From SZUA-36 sp964650905 (GTDB taxonomy: Bacteria > Pseudomonadota > Gammaproteobacteria > Xanthomonadales > SZUA-36): DNA of 48,533 nucleotides. Shown in pieces: positions 8,611-17,673 of this stretch. The notes beneath the pieces were generated by a model. The model was not told the DNA's origin, searched no databases, and was given only the letters and a program-made list of their open reading frames with translations. The stretch is taken from the NCBI GenBank assembly GCA_964650905.1, contig CAZYVH010000015.1, positions 1 through 48,533 of the forward strand. Reading direction: 5' to 3'. A program made the translations under genes and the position numbers. Position 1 is the stretch's first letter, and each line of letters starts with the position of its first letter.

Positions 8611-9140
8611 CAGGATGCATCCGGATTGCTGCAACTCAGATCGGGGTTCATATCCGGTGTATAGGGTTCGAACCAGTCAGGCACGTGGGCCGCGATATAT
8701 TCGGGAACACCATTGCGGTAACGAATAATGCCATCGACCCCGATGATGAATTCTGTTGGCACGACGTGTACATCATAGCGTTTTGTTATGACTTCACCCG
8801 TATCGAAAGCCAATGGATAGTTGGTTTCATAGTCCTCCTGGTAGCGACGCGTTTCTTCCAGTGTGTCGCTCCAGGTGGTGTTGACGGCCAGAATTTCGAC
8901 ACGGTCGCCGAATGCCTGTTCCAGTTTTTTGTAGCGCGGTGTTTTTTTGATGCAGTATTCACACCAGGTATTCCAAAAGGTCAGAAATACGGCTTTCTTT
9001 CCCTTGTAATCAGATAGATGTACGGTCTCACCATCGATCGTTTGCAATTCAAACGCCGGTGCAGGCTCACCAACGCCAGCGGCAAGACCGGTTTGGGCCA
9101 CCAACAGACATACCGTCAACAGGAGATTTCTAATGTACAT
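8610..9140 (-). CDS. TlpA/ResA-like periplasmic thioredoxin-fold protein
   Basis: Such proteins reduce disulfides or act in redox maturation in the periplasm. From the ATG at 9140 the 176-aa protein has a signal peptide (MYIRNLLLTVCLLVAQTGLA), then the AhpC/TSA-redoxin fold with VFLTFWNTWC and active site Cys60-Glu-Tyr-Cys63, and the cis-Pro segment VVPTEFII. An in-frame ATG at 9173 is a possible alternative start. It is coupled (TGATG) to the Tat-exported subunit-3 gene, so it may serve disulfide or cofactor assembly of the GMC complex. There is no lipobox cysteine. Confidence 0.85.
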   Translation of the reverse strand: MYIRNLLLTVCLLVAQTGLAAGVGEPAPAFELQTIDGETVHLSDYKGKKAVFLTFWNTWCEYCIKKTPRYKKLEQAFGDRVEILAVNTTWSDTLEETRRYQEDYETNYPLAFDTGEVITKRYDVHVVPTEFIIGVDGIIRYRNGVPEYIAAHVPDWFEPYTPDMNPDLSCSNPDAS

Positions 9141-9321
9141 TTTGTACGGTCCAATGACTTTCAATTTTATCATCCGGAGCAGGCTAACTGACGCTGATAC
9201 AGACCGGCAGACACGGCAAATGTTTTCACTCGCAAAATACGCTTGCAATGGCCACAAATAAATCTGACTCAAATCGGCCTTCCCGTAACTCAGGCCAGGT
9301 CCGACAGACTGCCTGGTAAAA

Positions 9322-9558
9322 CTATAGCTTTTCCAGTGCCGCGCGTACGCCGGCATTCAACCCGGAACCGTCGGTGTGCGCGTATTCAATGAGCAATGTG
9401 CGCATACGTGGTGCCCAGGACCGCCTGATGTGCTGTGCAATACGCGTGGCGGCGTCTGGTTGAAAACTGAGGTTGGCGGCGATGTCATTGGCCATGGAAA
9501 CCAGGTGAGCGGTTTCCTGGTCCGTTACATCGTCATGTAGGGTGTCACTAGCTGTCAT
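9322..9558 (-). CDS. fdsD: NAD-dependent formate dehydrogenase delta subunit
   Basis: FdsD is a small subunit or assembly factor of soluble NAD-dependent Mo formate dehydrogenases. The 78-aa protein shows the family pattern: an N-terminal helix (LVSMANDIAANL) and AATRIAQHIRRSWAPRMR, matching the conserved IAxHIxxFWxPRMR block. It lies 18 nt after fdsA, its fixed position in fds operons. The 181 nt that follow, before the thioredoxin gene, hold no clear gene or terminator. Confidence 0.9.
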   Translation of the reverse strand: MTASDTLHDDVTDQETAHLVSMANDIAANLSFQPDAATRIAQHIRRSWAPRMRTLLIEYAHTDGSGLNAGVRAALEKL

Positions 9559-9576
9559 TATCTTTTATCCCTGCAA

Positions 9577-12435
9577 TCAGGCCTCTGTCTGACGTGCTTT
9601 TTCCAACAATGCCTGTTGCCGATCATCGAACGCCTTTTGTTGTTGCTGCCATTCAGAGGGCTGTGTGACCCGCGTGGCCTGCACCGCGGTGACCTTGTAC
9701 TCAGGACAGTTTGTAGCCCAGTCCGAGTTTTCAGTTGTCACGACATTGGCGCCGCTCAACGGAAAATGAAACGTCGTGTAAAGTACGCCGGGTTGCACCC
9801 TCGCGGTGACCACCGCCCGCAGTACCGTATCACCCGCCCGGCTGCGGATTCCAACCCAGTCACCGCTGCTGATGCCACGGTCCTGTGCATCCACCGGATG
9901 AATTTCCAACAGGTCCTGGTCGGCCCAGCGGGTGTTCTCAGTACGCCGGGTTTGTGCGCCCACATTGTACTGGCTGAGGATTCTCCCGGTGGTCAGCAGC
10001 AACGGAAACTCGACGCTTGAATGTTCCGAGGTCGGTACAAAGCCGGTCACGGCAAAGTAACCTTTACCGCGTACAAATTCGTCCACGTGCATGGTCGGCG
10101 TGCCCGCCGGCGCAGCCTCGTTGCAGGGCCACTGAATGCTGCCCATGGCCTCCAGCTTGTCGTAACTCACGGCGCTGAATGTCGGTGTCAGACGGGCAAT
10201 TTCATCCATGATTTCACGCGGGTGCGAATACGTCATGGTATACCCGAGCGCATTGGCCAAATCGACAGTGATCTCCCAGTCTTCCTTGCCGCTTTTTGAC
10301 GGCATGACCTTGCGCACCATCGAGATACGCCGTTCCGCATTGGTAAAGGTGCCGTTTTTCTCAAGAAACGTGGACCCCGGCAGGAACACGTGTGCATATT
10401 TTGCCGTTTCATTCAGGAAAATGTCCTGCACCACGATACACTCCATGGATTTGAGCGCGGCTTCGACATGGTGGGTGTTCGGGTCGGACTGGGCGATATC
10501 CTCACCCTGACAGTAAAGACCCTTGAAAGCACCGCTCAAGGCGGCGTCAAACATATTGGGAATTCGCAGACCGGGTTCCGATTGTAGTTTTACCTGCCAT
10601 TCGGCCTCAAACAAGCCACGGACTTGTGGATCAGATACGTGCCGGTACCCCGGCAATTCGTGCGGGAAGCAACCCATGTCACAGGAGCCCTGCACGTTGT
10701 TCTGACCCCGCAACGGGTTGACCCCGACGCCCTCACGACCCAGGTTGCCGGTCGCCATCGCCAGATTGGCGATACCCATGACCATGGTCGAACCCTGGCT
10801 GTGTTCGGTCACCCCCAGACCATAATAAATGGCCGCGTTAGGCGCGCCGGCATACAAGCGTGCCGCCGCGCGCAAGTCATCTGGTGCGATACCCGTCGCA
10901 CGTTGCAGATGCTCAGGTGAGTTTTCTTCGCCGAGGATAAATTTACGCCAGGTTTCATACGCCGGGATTTCGCAACGCGCACGTATATAGTCGTCGTCTT
11001 CCAGGCCTTCGGCAACAATGACGTGGGCCATGGCGTTGATAAAGGCGACATTGCTGCCCGGTAATAACTTCAGATGATGGGCGGCGCGGATGTGCGCGCT
11101 GTCCACCAGTTCCGTGGTGCGTGGATCCACCACGATCAATTGTGCGCCCTGACGCAGACGTTGTTTGAGACGCGATGCGAATACCGGGTGCGCGGCACTC
11201 GGATTGGCGCCGATCAACATCACCACGTCGGCTTCTGCAACCGAATCAAATGCCTGGGTACCGGCCGATTCGCCGAGGGTGGTTTTCAGACCATAGCCGG
11301 TCGGTGAGTGGCACACGCGCGCGCAGTTGTCGACATTGTTGTTGCCAAAACCCGCACGCACCAGTTTTTGCACCAGGAAAGTTTCTTCATTGGTGCAACG
11401 TGAAGACGTGATCCCGCCCACGCTGTCGACGCCATACCGCGCCTGGATTGCGCGCAGGCGGTCGGCCGCATAGCTGATGGCCTCTTGCCAGGCCACTTCC
11501 CGCCAGGGGTCATCGATCGCATCCCGGATCATCGGCCGGGTGATGCGGTCCCGGTGACTGGCATAAGCGAAAGCAAAACGACCCTTGACACAGGCATGGC
11601 CGGCATTGGCCTTGCCCTCTTTGGCGGGTGTCATACGCACCACCTCATCGCCCCGGGTCTCGACATTGAATGAACAGCCCACACCACAGTAGGCGCAGGT
11701 TGTCACGGTGCTGGAATCGGGCAGACCCAGCTTGATAACAGAATTTTCAGTCAGCGCGGCGGTTGGGCACGCGTTAACACAGGCTCCGCAGGATACGCAT
11801 TCGGATGTCATGAATGATTCCAACTGGCCGGCCGAGATTTTTGAATTAAAGCCACGGTCGTCGACCGTCAACGCAAAACTGCCCTGGATATCGTCACAGG
11901 CCCGCACGCAACGGGAGCAGACGATGCACATGGACGGGTCAAAGGTAAAATAAGGGTTGGATTCATCTTTTGTGGCCTGCTGGTGGTTTTGACCCCCCAA
12001 TCCGTAACGGCTGTGTTCCACACCCATGTCAATCGCCAGGTCCTGCAATTCACAATCTCCATTGCTGGGGCAACTCGTACAATCGAGCGGATGGTCTGAA
12101 ACATACAGTCCCAATATATTCTTACGAAGATTTTCGAGTTGATCGGTCTGCGTGTGCACGACCATACCGGCCTGGGCCGGGGTGGTGCAGGCAGCCGGTG
12201 TACCCGTGCGCCCTTCAATCTCAACCAGGCACAACCGGCAGGAACCAAAGGCCTCGAGGCTGTCGCTCGCGCACAATTTGGGTATCTTGATGCCGGCCAG
12301 GGCGGCCGCCCGCATCAGGGACGTTCCCGGTGGCACATCAAGGCGCCGACCATCGATTTCCAGGCTCACCCTGGCGCCAAGATCCAGCGATGCTGGTGTA
12401 CCCAGGTCCGGCAAAGGCACAAACTGCTGTGTCAT
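9577..12435 (-). CDS. fdsA: NAD-dependent formate dehydrogenase alpha subunit (Mo, bis-MGD)
   Basis: FdsA oxidises formate to CO2 at a bis-MGD molybdenum centre and passes electrons through Fe-S clusters to FdsB. From ATG 12435 it is 952 aa. In order: a [2Fe-2S] domain (FGSCRLCLVEIEG), a NuoG-type His/Cys cluster (HPLDCTSCPSNGDCELQ), two [4Fe-4S] motifs (CIVCSRCVRACDD, CVSCGACVNACP), the CAYCGVGC cluster, and the Mo domain with catalytic Cys at about 375 (RVCHSPTGYG). Cysteine rather than selenocysteine is encoded. The start is fixed by a 4-nt ATGA overlap with fdsB; the longer ORF upstream lies inside fdsB. Confidence 0.97.
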   Translation of the reverse strand: MTQQFVPLPDLGTPASLDLGARVSLEIDGRRLDVPPGTSLMRAAALAGIKIPKLCASDSLEAFGSCRLCLVEIEGRTGTPAACTTPAQAGMVVHTQTDQLENLRKNILGLYVSDHPLDCTSCPSNGDCELQDLAIDMGVEHSRYGLGGQNHQQATKDESNPYFTFDPSMCIVCSRCVRACDDIQGSFALTVDDRGFNSKISAGQLESFMTSECVSCGACVNACPTAALTENSVIKLGLPDSSTVTTCAYCGVGCSFNVETRGDEVVRMTPAKEGKANAGHACVKGRFAFAYASHRDRITRPMIRDAIDDPWREVAWQEAISYAADRLRAIQARYGVDSVGGITSSRCTNEETFLVQKLVRAGFGNNNVDNCARVCHSPTGYGLKTTLGESAGTQAFDSVAEADVVMLIGANPSAAHPVFASRLKQRLRQGAQLIVVDPRTTELVDSAHIRAAHHLKLLPGSNVAFINAMAHVIVAEGLEDDDYIRARCEIPAYETWRKFILGEENSPEHLQRATGIAPDDLRAAARLYAGAPNAAIYYGLGVTEHSQGSTMVMGIANLAMATGNLGREGVGVNPLRGQNNVQGSCDMGCFPHELPGYRHVSDPQVRGLFEAEWQVKLQSEPGLRIPNMFDAALSGAFKGLYCQGEDIAQSDPNTHHVEAALKSMECIVVQDIFLNETAKYAHVFLPGSTFLEKNGTFTNAERRISMVRKVMPSKSGKEDWEITVDLANALGYTMTYSHPREIMDEIARLTPTFSAVSYDKLEAMGSIQWPCNEAAPAGTPTMHVDEFVRGKGYFAVTGFVPTSEHSSVEFPLLLTTGRILSQYNVGAQTRRTENTRWADQDLLEIHPVDAQDRGISSGDWVGIRSRAGDTVLRAVVTARVQPGVLYTTFHFPLSGANVVTTENSDWATNCPEYKVTAVQATRVTQPSEWQQQQKAFDDRQQALLEKARQTEA

Positions 12436-13976
12436 ATCACGGCCCCCGCTTGAAAGTCGTCCGGAAAATGGCTGATGGCGCTGCGTACCGGCATCGGTGT
12501 CAAACCACCCATCGCGCACAACGAGCCCTTTTCCATTGTCTCACACAAGTCCTCGAGCAAGGCCAGGTTGACACCGGACCGCTCATCTGCGCGAATTTTT
12601 TCCAGTAGCTCCACCCCGCGTACGGAGCCGATCCGGCAGGGTGTGCACTTGCCACAGGACTCCAGGGCGCAAAACTCCATGGCAAACCGTGCCTGTTCGA
12701 GCATGTCCACGCTGTCGTCAAAAACGACGATGCCCCCATGGCCCAGCATGGCCCCCACGGTAGCAAAAGATTCATAGTCCAATGCCGTGTCCCACTGGGA
12801 TTCCGGCAGGTAGGCACCCAGCGGCCCACCAACCTGGATGGCCCGCACCGGTCTGCCGCTGGCCGTTCCACCACCAAAGTCCTCGATCACCGCCCTGAGA
12901 CTCACACCGAAGGGTATCTCCACCAGGCCACCGCGTCTGACATTACCGGCAAGTTGCACGGTCAGCGTACCCCTGGATTTGCCGCTGCCAAAGTCCCGGT
13001 AGTACGCCGCGCCCTTTGCCAGCACCGTGCTCACCGCCGCCAGCGTCAAAACGTTATTGACCACCGTCGGTTTGCCAAACAGGCCCGCAATGGCCGGTAG
13101 CGGCGGTTTGGACCGCACCTGTCCCCGTTTGCCTTCGAGGCTGTCGAGAAGGGACGTTTCCTCGCCGCAGATATAGGCCCCCGCCCCGACCCGGACCTGC
13201 AAGCTGAAAGCACGGCCACTGCCGCCAATATCGTCACCAAGCAAACCAGCCTCGGTGGCTGTTTCGATGGCGCGGCTGAGTACCCCGAGCACCCGCGGAT
13301 ACTCGGATCGCAGATAGATAAAACCTTCGGTGGCACCCACGGCCAGAGCGCAAATGGTCATGCCTTCGAGCAACTGGAACGGATCAGCCTCCATCAACAA
13401 GCGATCGGCAAAGGTGCCCGAATCCCCTTCATCGGCATTGCAGACGACATATTTCTGATCGGCCGTTGTATCCAGCACGGTGCGCCACTTGATACCGGTC
13501 GGAAAAGCGGCGCCGCCACGCCCCCGCAAACCGGAATCCGTCACCATTTCCACGATGTCGGCCGGTGTCAGTGCCAGTGCCTTTTCCAGGCCTCTATAGC
13601 CGTCCAAAGCACGATAAGCATCCAGGCTGAGCGGGTCATTAACACCGGCCCGGGCAAACGTCAGACGCTCCTGGCGCGCCAGCCAGTCGATGTCCGTCAC
13701 CTCGCCAAGACTTAAACGATGTTCACAGGCTGCCGGAAAACCTGCTGCAAACAAACTCTCAATATCTGCGCCGGTGACCGGGCCGAAGGCCAGCCGGCCG
13801 GCATCCGTTTCGACCTCGATGAGCGGTTCCAGCCAGAAGGCGCCACGTGAGCCATTGCGGATAATATCAACATCCAGACCCGAAGCCTGTGACCGCTGCG
13901 CCACCTCTGCCGCCACCGCGTCCGCCCCGAGCGCGCAAGCGGTGGTGTCTGCAGGAATAAAAATTCTTGTTTTCAT
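12432..13976 (-). CDS. fdsB: NAD-dependent formate dehydrogenase beta subunit (FMN, NAD)
   Basis: FdsB carries FMN and the NAD site, homologous to NuoF. From ATG 13976 it is 514 aa: an N-terminal thioredoxin-like domain (to about 120), the FMN/NAD-binding GRGGAAFPTG (152-161), YVVCNADEGDSGTF (176-189), and the [4Fe-4S] motif ESCGKCTPCRIG (439-450). The longer upstream ORF runs into fdsG and is rejected. There is a 10-nt gap to fdsG and a 4-nt overlap with fdsA, so it is tightly coupled. Confidence 0.97.
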   Translation of the reverse strand: MKTRIFIPADTTACALGADAVAAEVAQRSQASGLDVDIIRNGSRGAFWLEPLIEVETDAGRLAFGPVTGADIESLFAAGFPAACEHRLSLGEVTDIDWLARQERLTFARAGVNDPLSLDAYRALDGYRGLEKALALTPADIVEMVTDSGLRGRGGAAFPTGIKWRTVLDTTADQKYVVCNADEGDSGTFADRLLMEADPFQLLEGMTICALAVGATEGFIYLRSEYPRVLGVLSRAIETATEAGLLGDDIGGSGRAFSLQVRVGAGAYICGEETSLLDSLEGKRGQVRSKPPLPAIAGLFGKPTVVNNVLTLAAVSTVLAKGAAYYRDFGSGKSRGTLTVQLAGNVRRGGLVEIPFGVSLRAVIEDFGGGTASGRPVRAIQVGGPLGAYLPESQWDTALDYESFATVGAMLGHGGIVVFDDSVDMLEQARFAMEFCALESCGKCTPCRIGSVRGVELLEKIRADERSGVNLALLEDLCETMEKGSLCAMGGLTPMPVRSAISHFPDDFQAGAVI

Positions 13977-13986
13977 GCAAGCGAAC

Positions 13987-14454
13987 TCAACACTTTTCCA
14001 GTAGTTCATCAAAGCGCCCGGCATCCACCCGCGCATAAATTTTATCGCCCATACGAAGCGAAGGTGAGCAGGCACAATTACCCAGGCAATACACCGCTTC
14101 CAGCGAGTAGCGGCCATCGGCGGTCGTTTCACCAAAGCCTATGCCGAGACGCTCTTTGACATGCGCTTCAAGCTTCCTCGAACCCATGGCCTGGCAGGCC
14201 TCGGCGCGACACAAATGGATGACCGTACGCCCGTGCGGCTCACCGTGGAAATCATGATAGAAGCTGATGACGCCATGCACTTCTGCGCGCGACAACCCCA
14301 TGCCCCTGGCAATCACGCCCACCTGCTCCGCCGGAATGTAGCCCAGTCCTTTCTGCACCGCGTGCAACAGGGGTAGTAAGCCGCCGGACTCATGGGCATA
14401 GGTGTTTATCGCAGATGCAACCAGAGCGGCACCATTGTTGGCTGAAGATGTCAT
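13987..14454 (-). CDS. fdsG: NAD-dependent formate dehydrogenase gamma subunit ([2Fe-2S])
   Basis: FdsG is the NuoE-like subunit. The 155-aa protein has the thioredoxin-like [2Fe-2S] ligands Cys82 and Cys87 (CRAEAC) and Cys123 and Cys127 (CLGNC), and the typical VHGVISFYHDF. It is first in fdsG-B-A-D. fdsC (the FdhD-like sulfurtransferase found in many fds operons) is missing here and must be elsewhere if the enzyme is matured in the usual way. The dyad at 14507-14529 lies about 50 nt upstream of the start. Confidence 0.96.
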   Translation of the reverse strand: MTSSANNGAALVASAINTYAHESGGLLPLLHAVQKGLGYIPAEQVGVIARGMGLSRAEVHGVISFYHDFHGEPHGRTVIHLCRAEACQAMGSRKLEAHVKERLGIGFGETTADGRYSLEAVYCLGNCACSPSLRMGDKIYARVDAGRFDELLEKC

Positions 14455-14506
14455 GCGTGTTGCCTTGTTGACATTGACGTTTATCTCTATATTTCGCCTG
14501 TCTTAA

Positions 14507-14529
14507 GCCGGTATCTTAGACATACCGGC
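14507..14529. promoter_or_regulatory. Perfect 8-7-8 dyad between fdsG and ferredoxin genes
   Basis: GCCGGTAT and its exact reverse complement ATACCGGC are separated by 7 nt (CTTAGAC). The dyad lies in the 173-bp divergent region and is not followed by a T-run on either strand, so an operator is likelier than a terminator. The inner part fits the T-N11-A pattern of LysR-type sites, and fds operons of Cupriavidus are controlled by the LysR-type FdsR. No LysR gene is present in the window, so the regulator is unknown. Confidence 0.5.
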
Positions 14530-14627
14530 AGGCACGTGTAAAATGTTTTCTGGAATCAGCTGTAAGCTCCTGTTGGGCATGGACAGGGCCACCGCATCTG
14601 CCAGACAATATGATTTAAGGAAGTATT

Positions 14628-14942
14628 TTGATCAAAATCACAGCGACGGACCTGAACGGCCAGGATCACGATATCAAGACCGGCACCGGCACGACCCTGA
14701 TGGAAGTGCTGCGGGAATACGAATGGGGCGTGGCGGCCATCTGTGGCGGTCTGTGTGCCTGTGGCACCTGTCATGTCTACCTGGATGAGGCGTGGCTCGA
14801 CAAGTTTTCAGAAATGGACCCGGATGAAGCAGACCTGCTGGACGTATTGGACTGCCGCCGGGAAAATTCCCGGCTCAGTTGCCAGTTGCATCTGCAAAGC
14901 AGCCACGACGGCCTGAAACTGACCATTGCACCGGACGAGTGA
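14628..14942 (+). CDS. [2Fe-2S] adrenodoxin-type ferredoxin
   Basis: This is a small electron carrier. The 104-aa protein has the adrenodoxin/ISC-ferredoxin pattern Cys39-x5-Cys45-x2-Cys48 and Cys85, with CGGLCACGTCHVYL as the cluster loop, and an acidic FSEMDPDEADLLD segment as in putidaredoxin-like proteins. The start is TTG with TAAGGAAG just upstream. It is divergent from fdsG, so shared control with the formate dehydrogenase is possible. Two extra cysteines (43 and 76) are present. The partner reductase or oxygenase is not in the window. Confidence 0.9.
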   Translation: MIKITATDLNGQDHDIKTGTGTTLMEVLREYEWGVAAICGGLCACGTCHVYLDEAWLDKFSEMDPDEADLLDVLDCRRENSRLSCQLHLQSSHDGLKLTIAPDE

Positions 14943-17160
14943 CACGGCGTTGTTATCACGCCCCCTGCTTTCCTGCTGTCTCATCCTGTTTGTTACATGG
15001 TTGACCCTTCCCGCTTCCGGGTCCGAAGCACCCGCCATTGCGGAGAAAATCATCCACGTTACAAGGGTTGACAAGGCGCCGGTGATTGACGGCGTCCTGG
15101 ATGATGAGGCCTGGCAGATGGGCACGGTGATTGAGGATTTTCACCAGGTTGAGCCAGTGGAATTTGACCCGCCATCTGAAAAGTCAAGTGTCCGGGTTGT
15201 ATACACAAAAGACGCACTCTATATCGCCGGCCAGTTCTGGGACAGCGAGCCGGACAAGATCGCGGCGATGGTTCTGCGCCAGGGAGATTTCTCGTTTGGC
15301 GACGATACGTTCACCGTCATGATCGACCCGTTCAACTCGTCGAGAAGTGGCTATGCCTTTGACCTGAGTGCAAACGGTGTGCGTAGCCAGGCGGTCTATG
15401 AAAACGTGACAACAGAAAACTGGCAATGGCAAGGTATCTGGTACGGCAAAACCCGCCGGCACGATCAGGGCTGGGTCGCAGAAATCAAAATCCCGTTTAA
15501 GACCCTGTCCTTCGATCCTCTCAGCGATACCTGGGGATTGAATTTTGCCCGCTATATCGGAAGAAAGTCGGAGTACATCGGTTGGGTCTCGGCAAACCGT
15601 GCGCAAAACCCTGCCGTTTCCGGAAAAATGGCCGGCATCAGCAACCCTGAACAGGGAATCGGTCTGGATGTCGTCCCGTCAATCCGGACAAAACTGACCA
15701 GGGACCATGTGTCCGGTGATTCAACGACCAACCTCGTCCCGGCTATCGATGTTTTCTACAAGCTGACGCCGGCGATGACGGCTGCATTGACTATCAATAC
15801 TGATTTTGCAGGCACCGGTGTCGACGCCAGGCAGATTAACCTGACACGCTTTGGCCTGTTCTTTCCGGAACGGCGGGGCTTCTTTTTGCAGGATACCGAC
15901 ATCTTTGAATTCGGGCTTATCGGCGGACGGGATTACCGTTCCCGCACAACGCTGTCAAGGGTTGAACAGGAAAGTGGCAGACCCTTCTTTTCACGTCGGG
16001 TTGGTCTGAGCGCAACCGGTGAAGCGATAGACATCAACGTCGGCGGAAAACTGACCGGCAGGAGCGGACGCTGGAATATCGGCGTGCTGGGTGTCCAACA
16101 GGACGATTTCGGGGATCTCGACGCCAGTGATCTCTTCGTCGCCCGGGTGGTTTCAAATGTGCTGACCGAATCCAGTGTTGGTGTGATCCTGACGCATGGC
16201 GACCCGGGTTCGAATGTCAACAATTCCCTGGCCGGGGTCGACTTTCGTTATCTGAATACACGGCTCAAAAATGGCGCCAGCCTCGAAGCCGCGCTCTGGT
16301 ATCAACAGTCTGAAACAGACAACCTGGACGGGCACAGTGCCGCCTATGGCTTTAGCCTGCAAATTCCAGGCGCGGTGGGCTGGCGCGGCGGGGTCAGCTA
16401 CAAGGAATTACAGCGGAATTTCTTTCCGGCCCTGGGTTTTGTCAATCGGGTCAACGTTGCGGATTTCACCACTGAACTCGGCTACACCTGGCTGTCGCAA
16501 TCGGAACTGATCCGGCAGGTCTACAGTGGTGTCGACTACCAAAGAATCGAAACATTACAGGGTGAGCTTGAGTCACAGATCATAACCCTGCGCCCGTTGG
16601 AACTGGAGAATGATTACGGAGACGGGATCACTTTTAATTACCACATCGTCGATGAAAACCTGGTAACACCGTTTGAGGTATCCGATGGGGTCACCATCCC
16701 GGTCGGTGCGTACTCGTTCGACCAGTATTGCATAAACGCCACAGCCGGGGAATATCGTCACCTCTCCGGTGTTGTTTACTACTGCGGTGGGGAGTTTTTT
16801 GACGGTGACCAGTCGGTGGCAGGGACATCGCTCGTATGGCGGCCGAACCCGCATCTCAAAATCTCTGCCCAGTACGATGTCAACGACATTGAACTGCCGC
16901 ACGGGGCATTTGTCACCCGGCTTATCTCTTTAGGCGCCGATATCGCATTCACCAATGCCTGGTATTGGGAGAACATACTTCAATACGACAACGTCTCGAA
17001 CAGCATGGGTTTGAACAGCATTTTGCACTGGGTACCCTACTCCGGTCGTGAGATGATATTTGAAATCAAGCGCGAGTATTTCGACCCGATGAAAAGCCAC
17101 TCTTTTGACCTCATCGCCGACGACATCACCTTCAAATACAGTACGACATTCCGGTTTTAA
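14926..17160 (+). CDS. DUF5916/CBM9-like domain outer-membrane-type protein
   Basis: The function is unknown. An N-terminal signal peptide (LLSCCLILFVTWLTLPASGS) is followed by a family-9 carbohydrate-binding-like domain (about 45-230; APVIDGVLDDEAW is its hallmark) and a long region rich in alternating aromatic residues, ending TFKYSTTFRF as outer-membrane beta-barrels do. Within it, NLTRFGLFFPERRGFFLQD is the DUF5916 signature. The start is uncertain: TTG at 14926 overlaps the ferredoxin gene by 17 nt, and TTG at 14950 would remove eight residues and leave a better signal peptide. Such proteins are often found near TonB-type systems, but none is here. Confidence 0.82.
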   Translation: MHRTSDTALLSRPLLSCCLILFVTWLTLPASGSEAPAIAEKIIHVTRVDKAPVIDGVLDDEAWQMGTVIEDFHQVEPVEFDPPSEKSSVRVVYTKDALYIAGQFWDSEPDKIAAMVLRQGDFSFGDDTFTVMIDPFNSSRSGYAFDLSANGVRSQAVYENVTTENWQWQGIWYGKTRRHDQGWVAEIKIPFKTLSFDPLSDTWGLNFARYIGRKSEYIGWVSANRAQNPAVSGKMAGISNPEQGIGLDVVPSIRTKLTRDHVSGDSTTNLVPAIDVFYKLTPAMTAALTINTDFAGTGVDARQINLTRFGLFFPERRGFFLQDTDIFEFGLIGGRDYRSRTTLSRVEQESGRPFFSRRVGLSATGEAIDINVGGKLTGRSGRWNIGVLGVQQDDFGDLDASDLFVARVVSNVLTESSVGVILTHGDPGSNVNNSLAGVDFRYLNTRLKNGASLEAALWYQQSETDNLDGHSAAYGFSLQIPGAVGWRGGVSYKELQRNFFPALGFVNRVNVADFTTELGYTWLSQSELIRQVYSGVDYQRIETLQGELESQIITLRPLELENDYGDGITFNYHIVDENLVTPFEVSDGVTIPVGAYSFDQYCINATAGEYRHLSGVVYYCGGEFFDGDQSVAGTSLVWRPNPHLKISAQYDVNDIELPHGAFVTRLISLGADIAFTNAWYWENILQYDNVSNSMGLNSILHWVPYSGREMIFEIKREYFDPMKSHSFDLIADDITFKYSTTFRF

Positions 17161-17302
17161 AAGAAGTGGTCAAAAAATCCGTAAAAAAGGCCCCCAGGCA
17201 AGCGGATCAACCATTCCATCAGAAGCTGATTCGGGCTTGTCCAGCCACTTTCTGCCAGCAAGCGGCTATACGCCGAGTTTGATGCCACTATAAAATACAC
17301 TC

Positions 17303-17557
17303 ATGAACAAGTTCGTGGTATTGGGAATCTTTTTCGTAATCTTCGTCGCTGGACTGGGTGTAATCTTCAGCAACCAATCGGTCAGTTTCAATGAGTTTAT
17401 GCGATCTCTCCGCGATCTGAACCCACGGGTTTTGAGTCTGCTGGCACTGCCATTTGTCGCCGTATTATTCTTGCTCGGAATCTATCTGCGCAGGAGAAGT
17501 GAAAACCGTATATGGAAGAAAGCCTTGAAAGAAACCCAAAACAAAAGACATCGCTAG
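17303..17557 (+). CDS. Small hypothetical two-helix membrane protein
   Basis: I do not recognise a family. The 84-aa product has two hydrophobic segments (about 4-23 and 45-62) joined by a polar loop with RSLRDLNPR, and a strongly basic end (RRRSENRIWKK to KRHR). The topology fits an inner-membrane protein with a cytoplasmic basic tail. No clear Shine-Dalgarno site precedes the ATG. It stands alone between the DUF5916 gene and the accessory region. Confidence 0.5.
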   Translation: MNKFVVLGIFFVIFVAGLGVIFSNQSVSFNEFMRSLRDLNPRVLSLLALPFVAVLFLLGIYLRRRSENRIWKKALKETQNKRHR

Positions 17558-17673
17558 GGTTTCAGGGGACCGTTTAATAAATGAATATTAGCGCAGGCCT
17601 AATTTTCCGGGAAGTACGGATCTAAAAGATGGGAGTTGAGTAAAAGTCCCCCGAATGAGCCAGGTTAAATCTC

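Noticed and set aside
9577..12435. Possible selenocysteine (TGA) in the formate dehydrogenase
   Set aside because: The active-site codon encodes cysteine in RVCHSPTGYG and the frame has no internal TGA.
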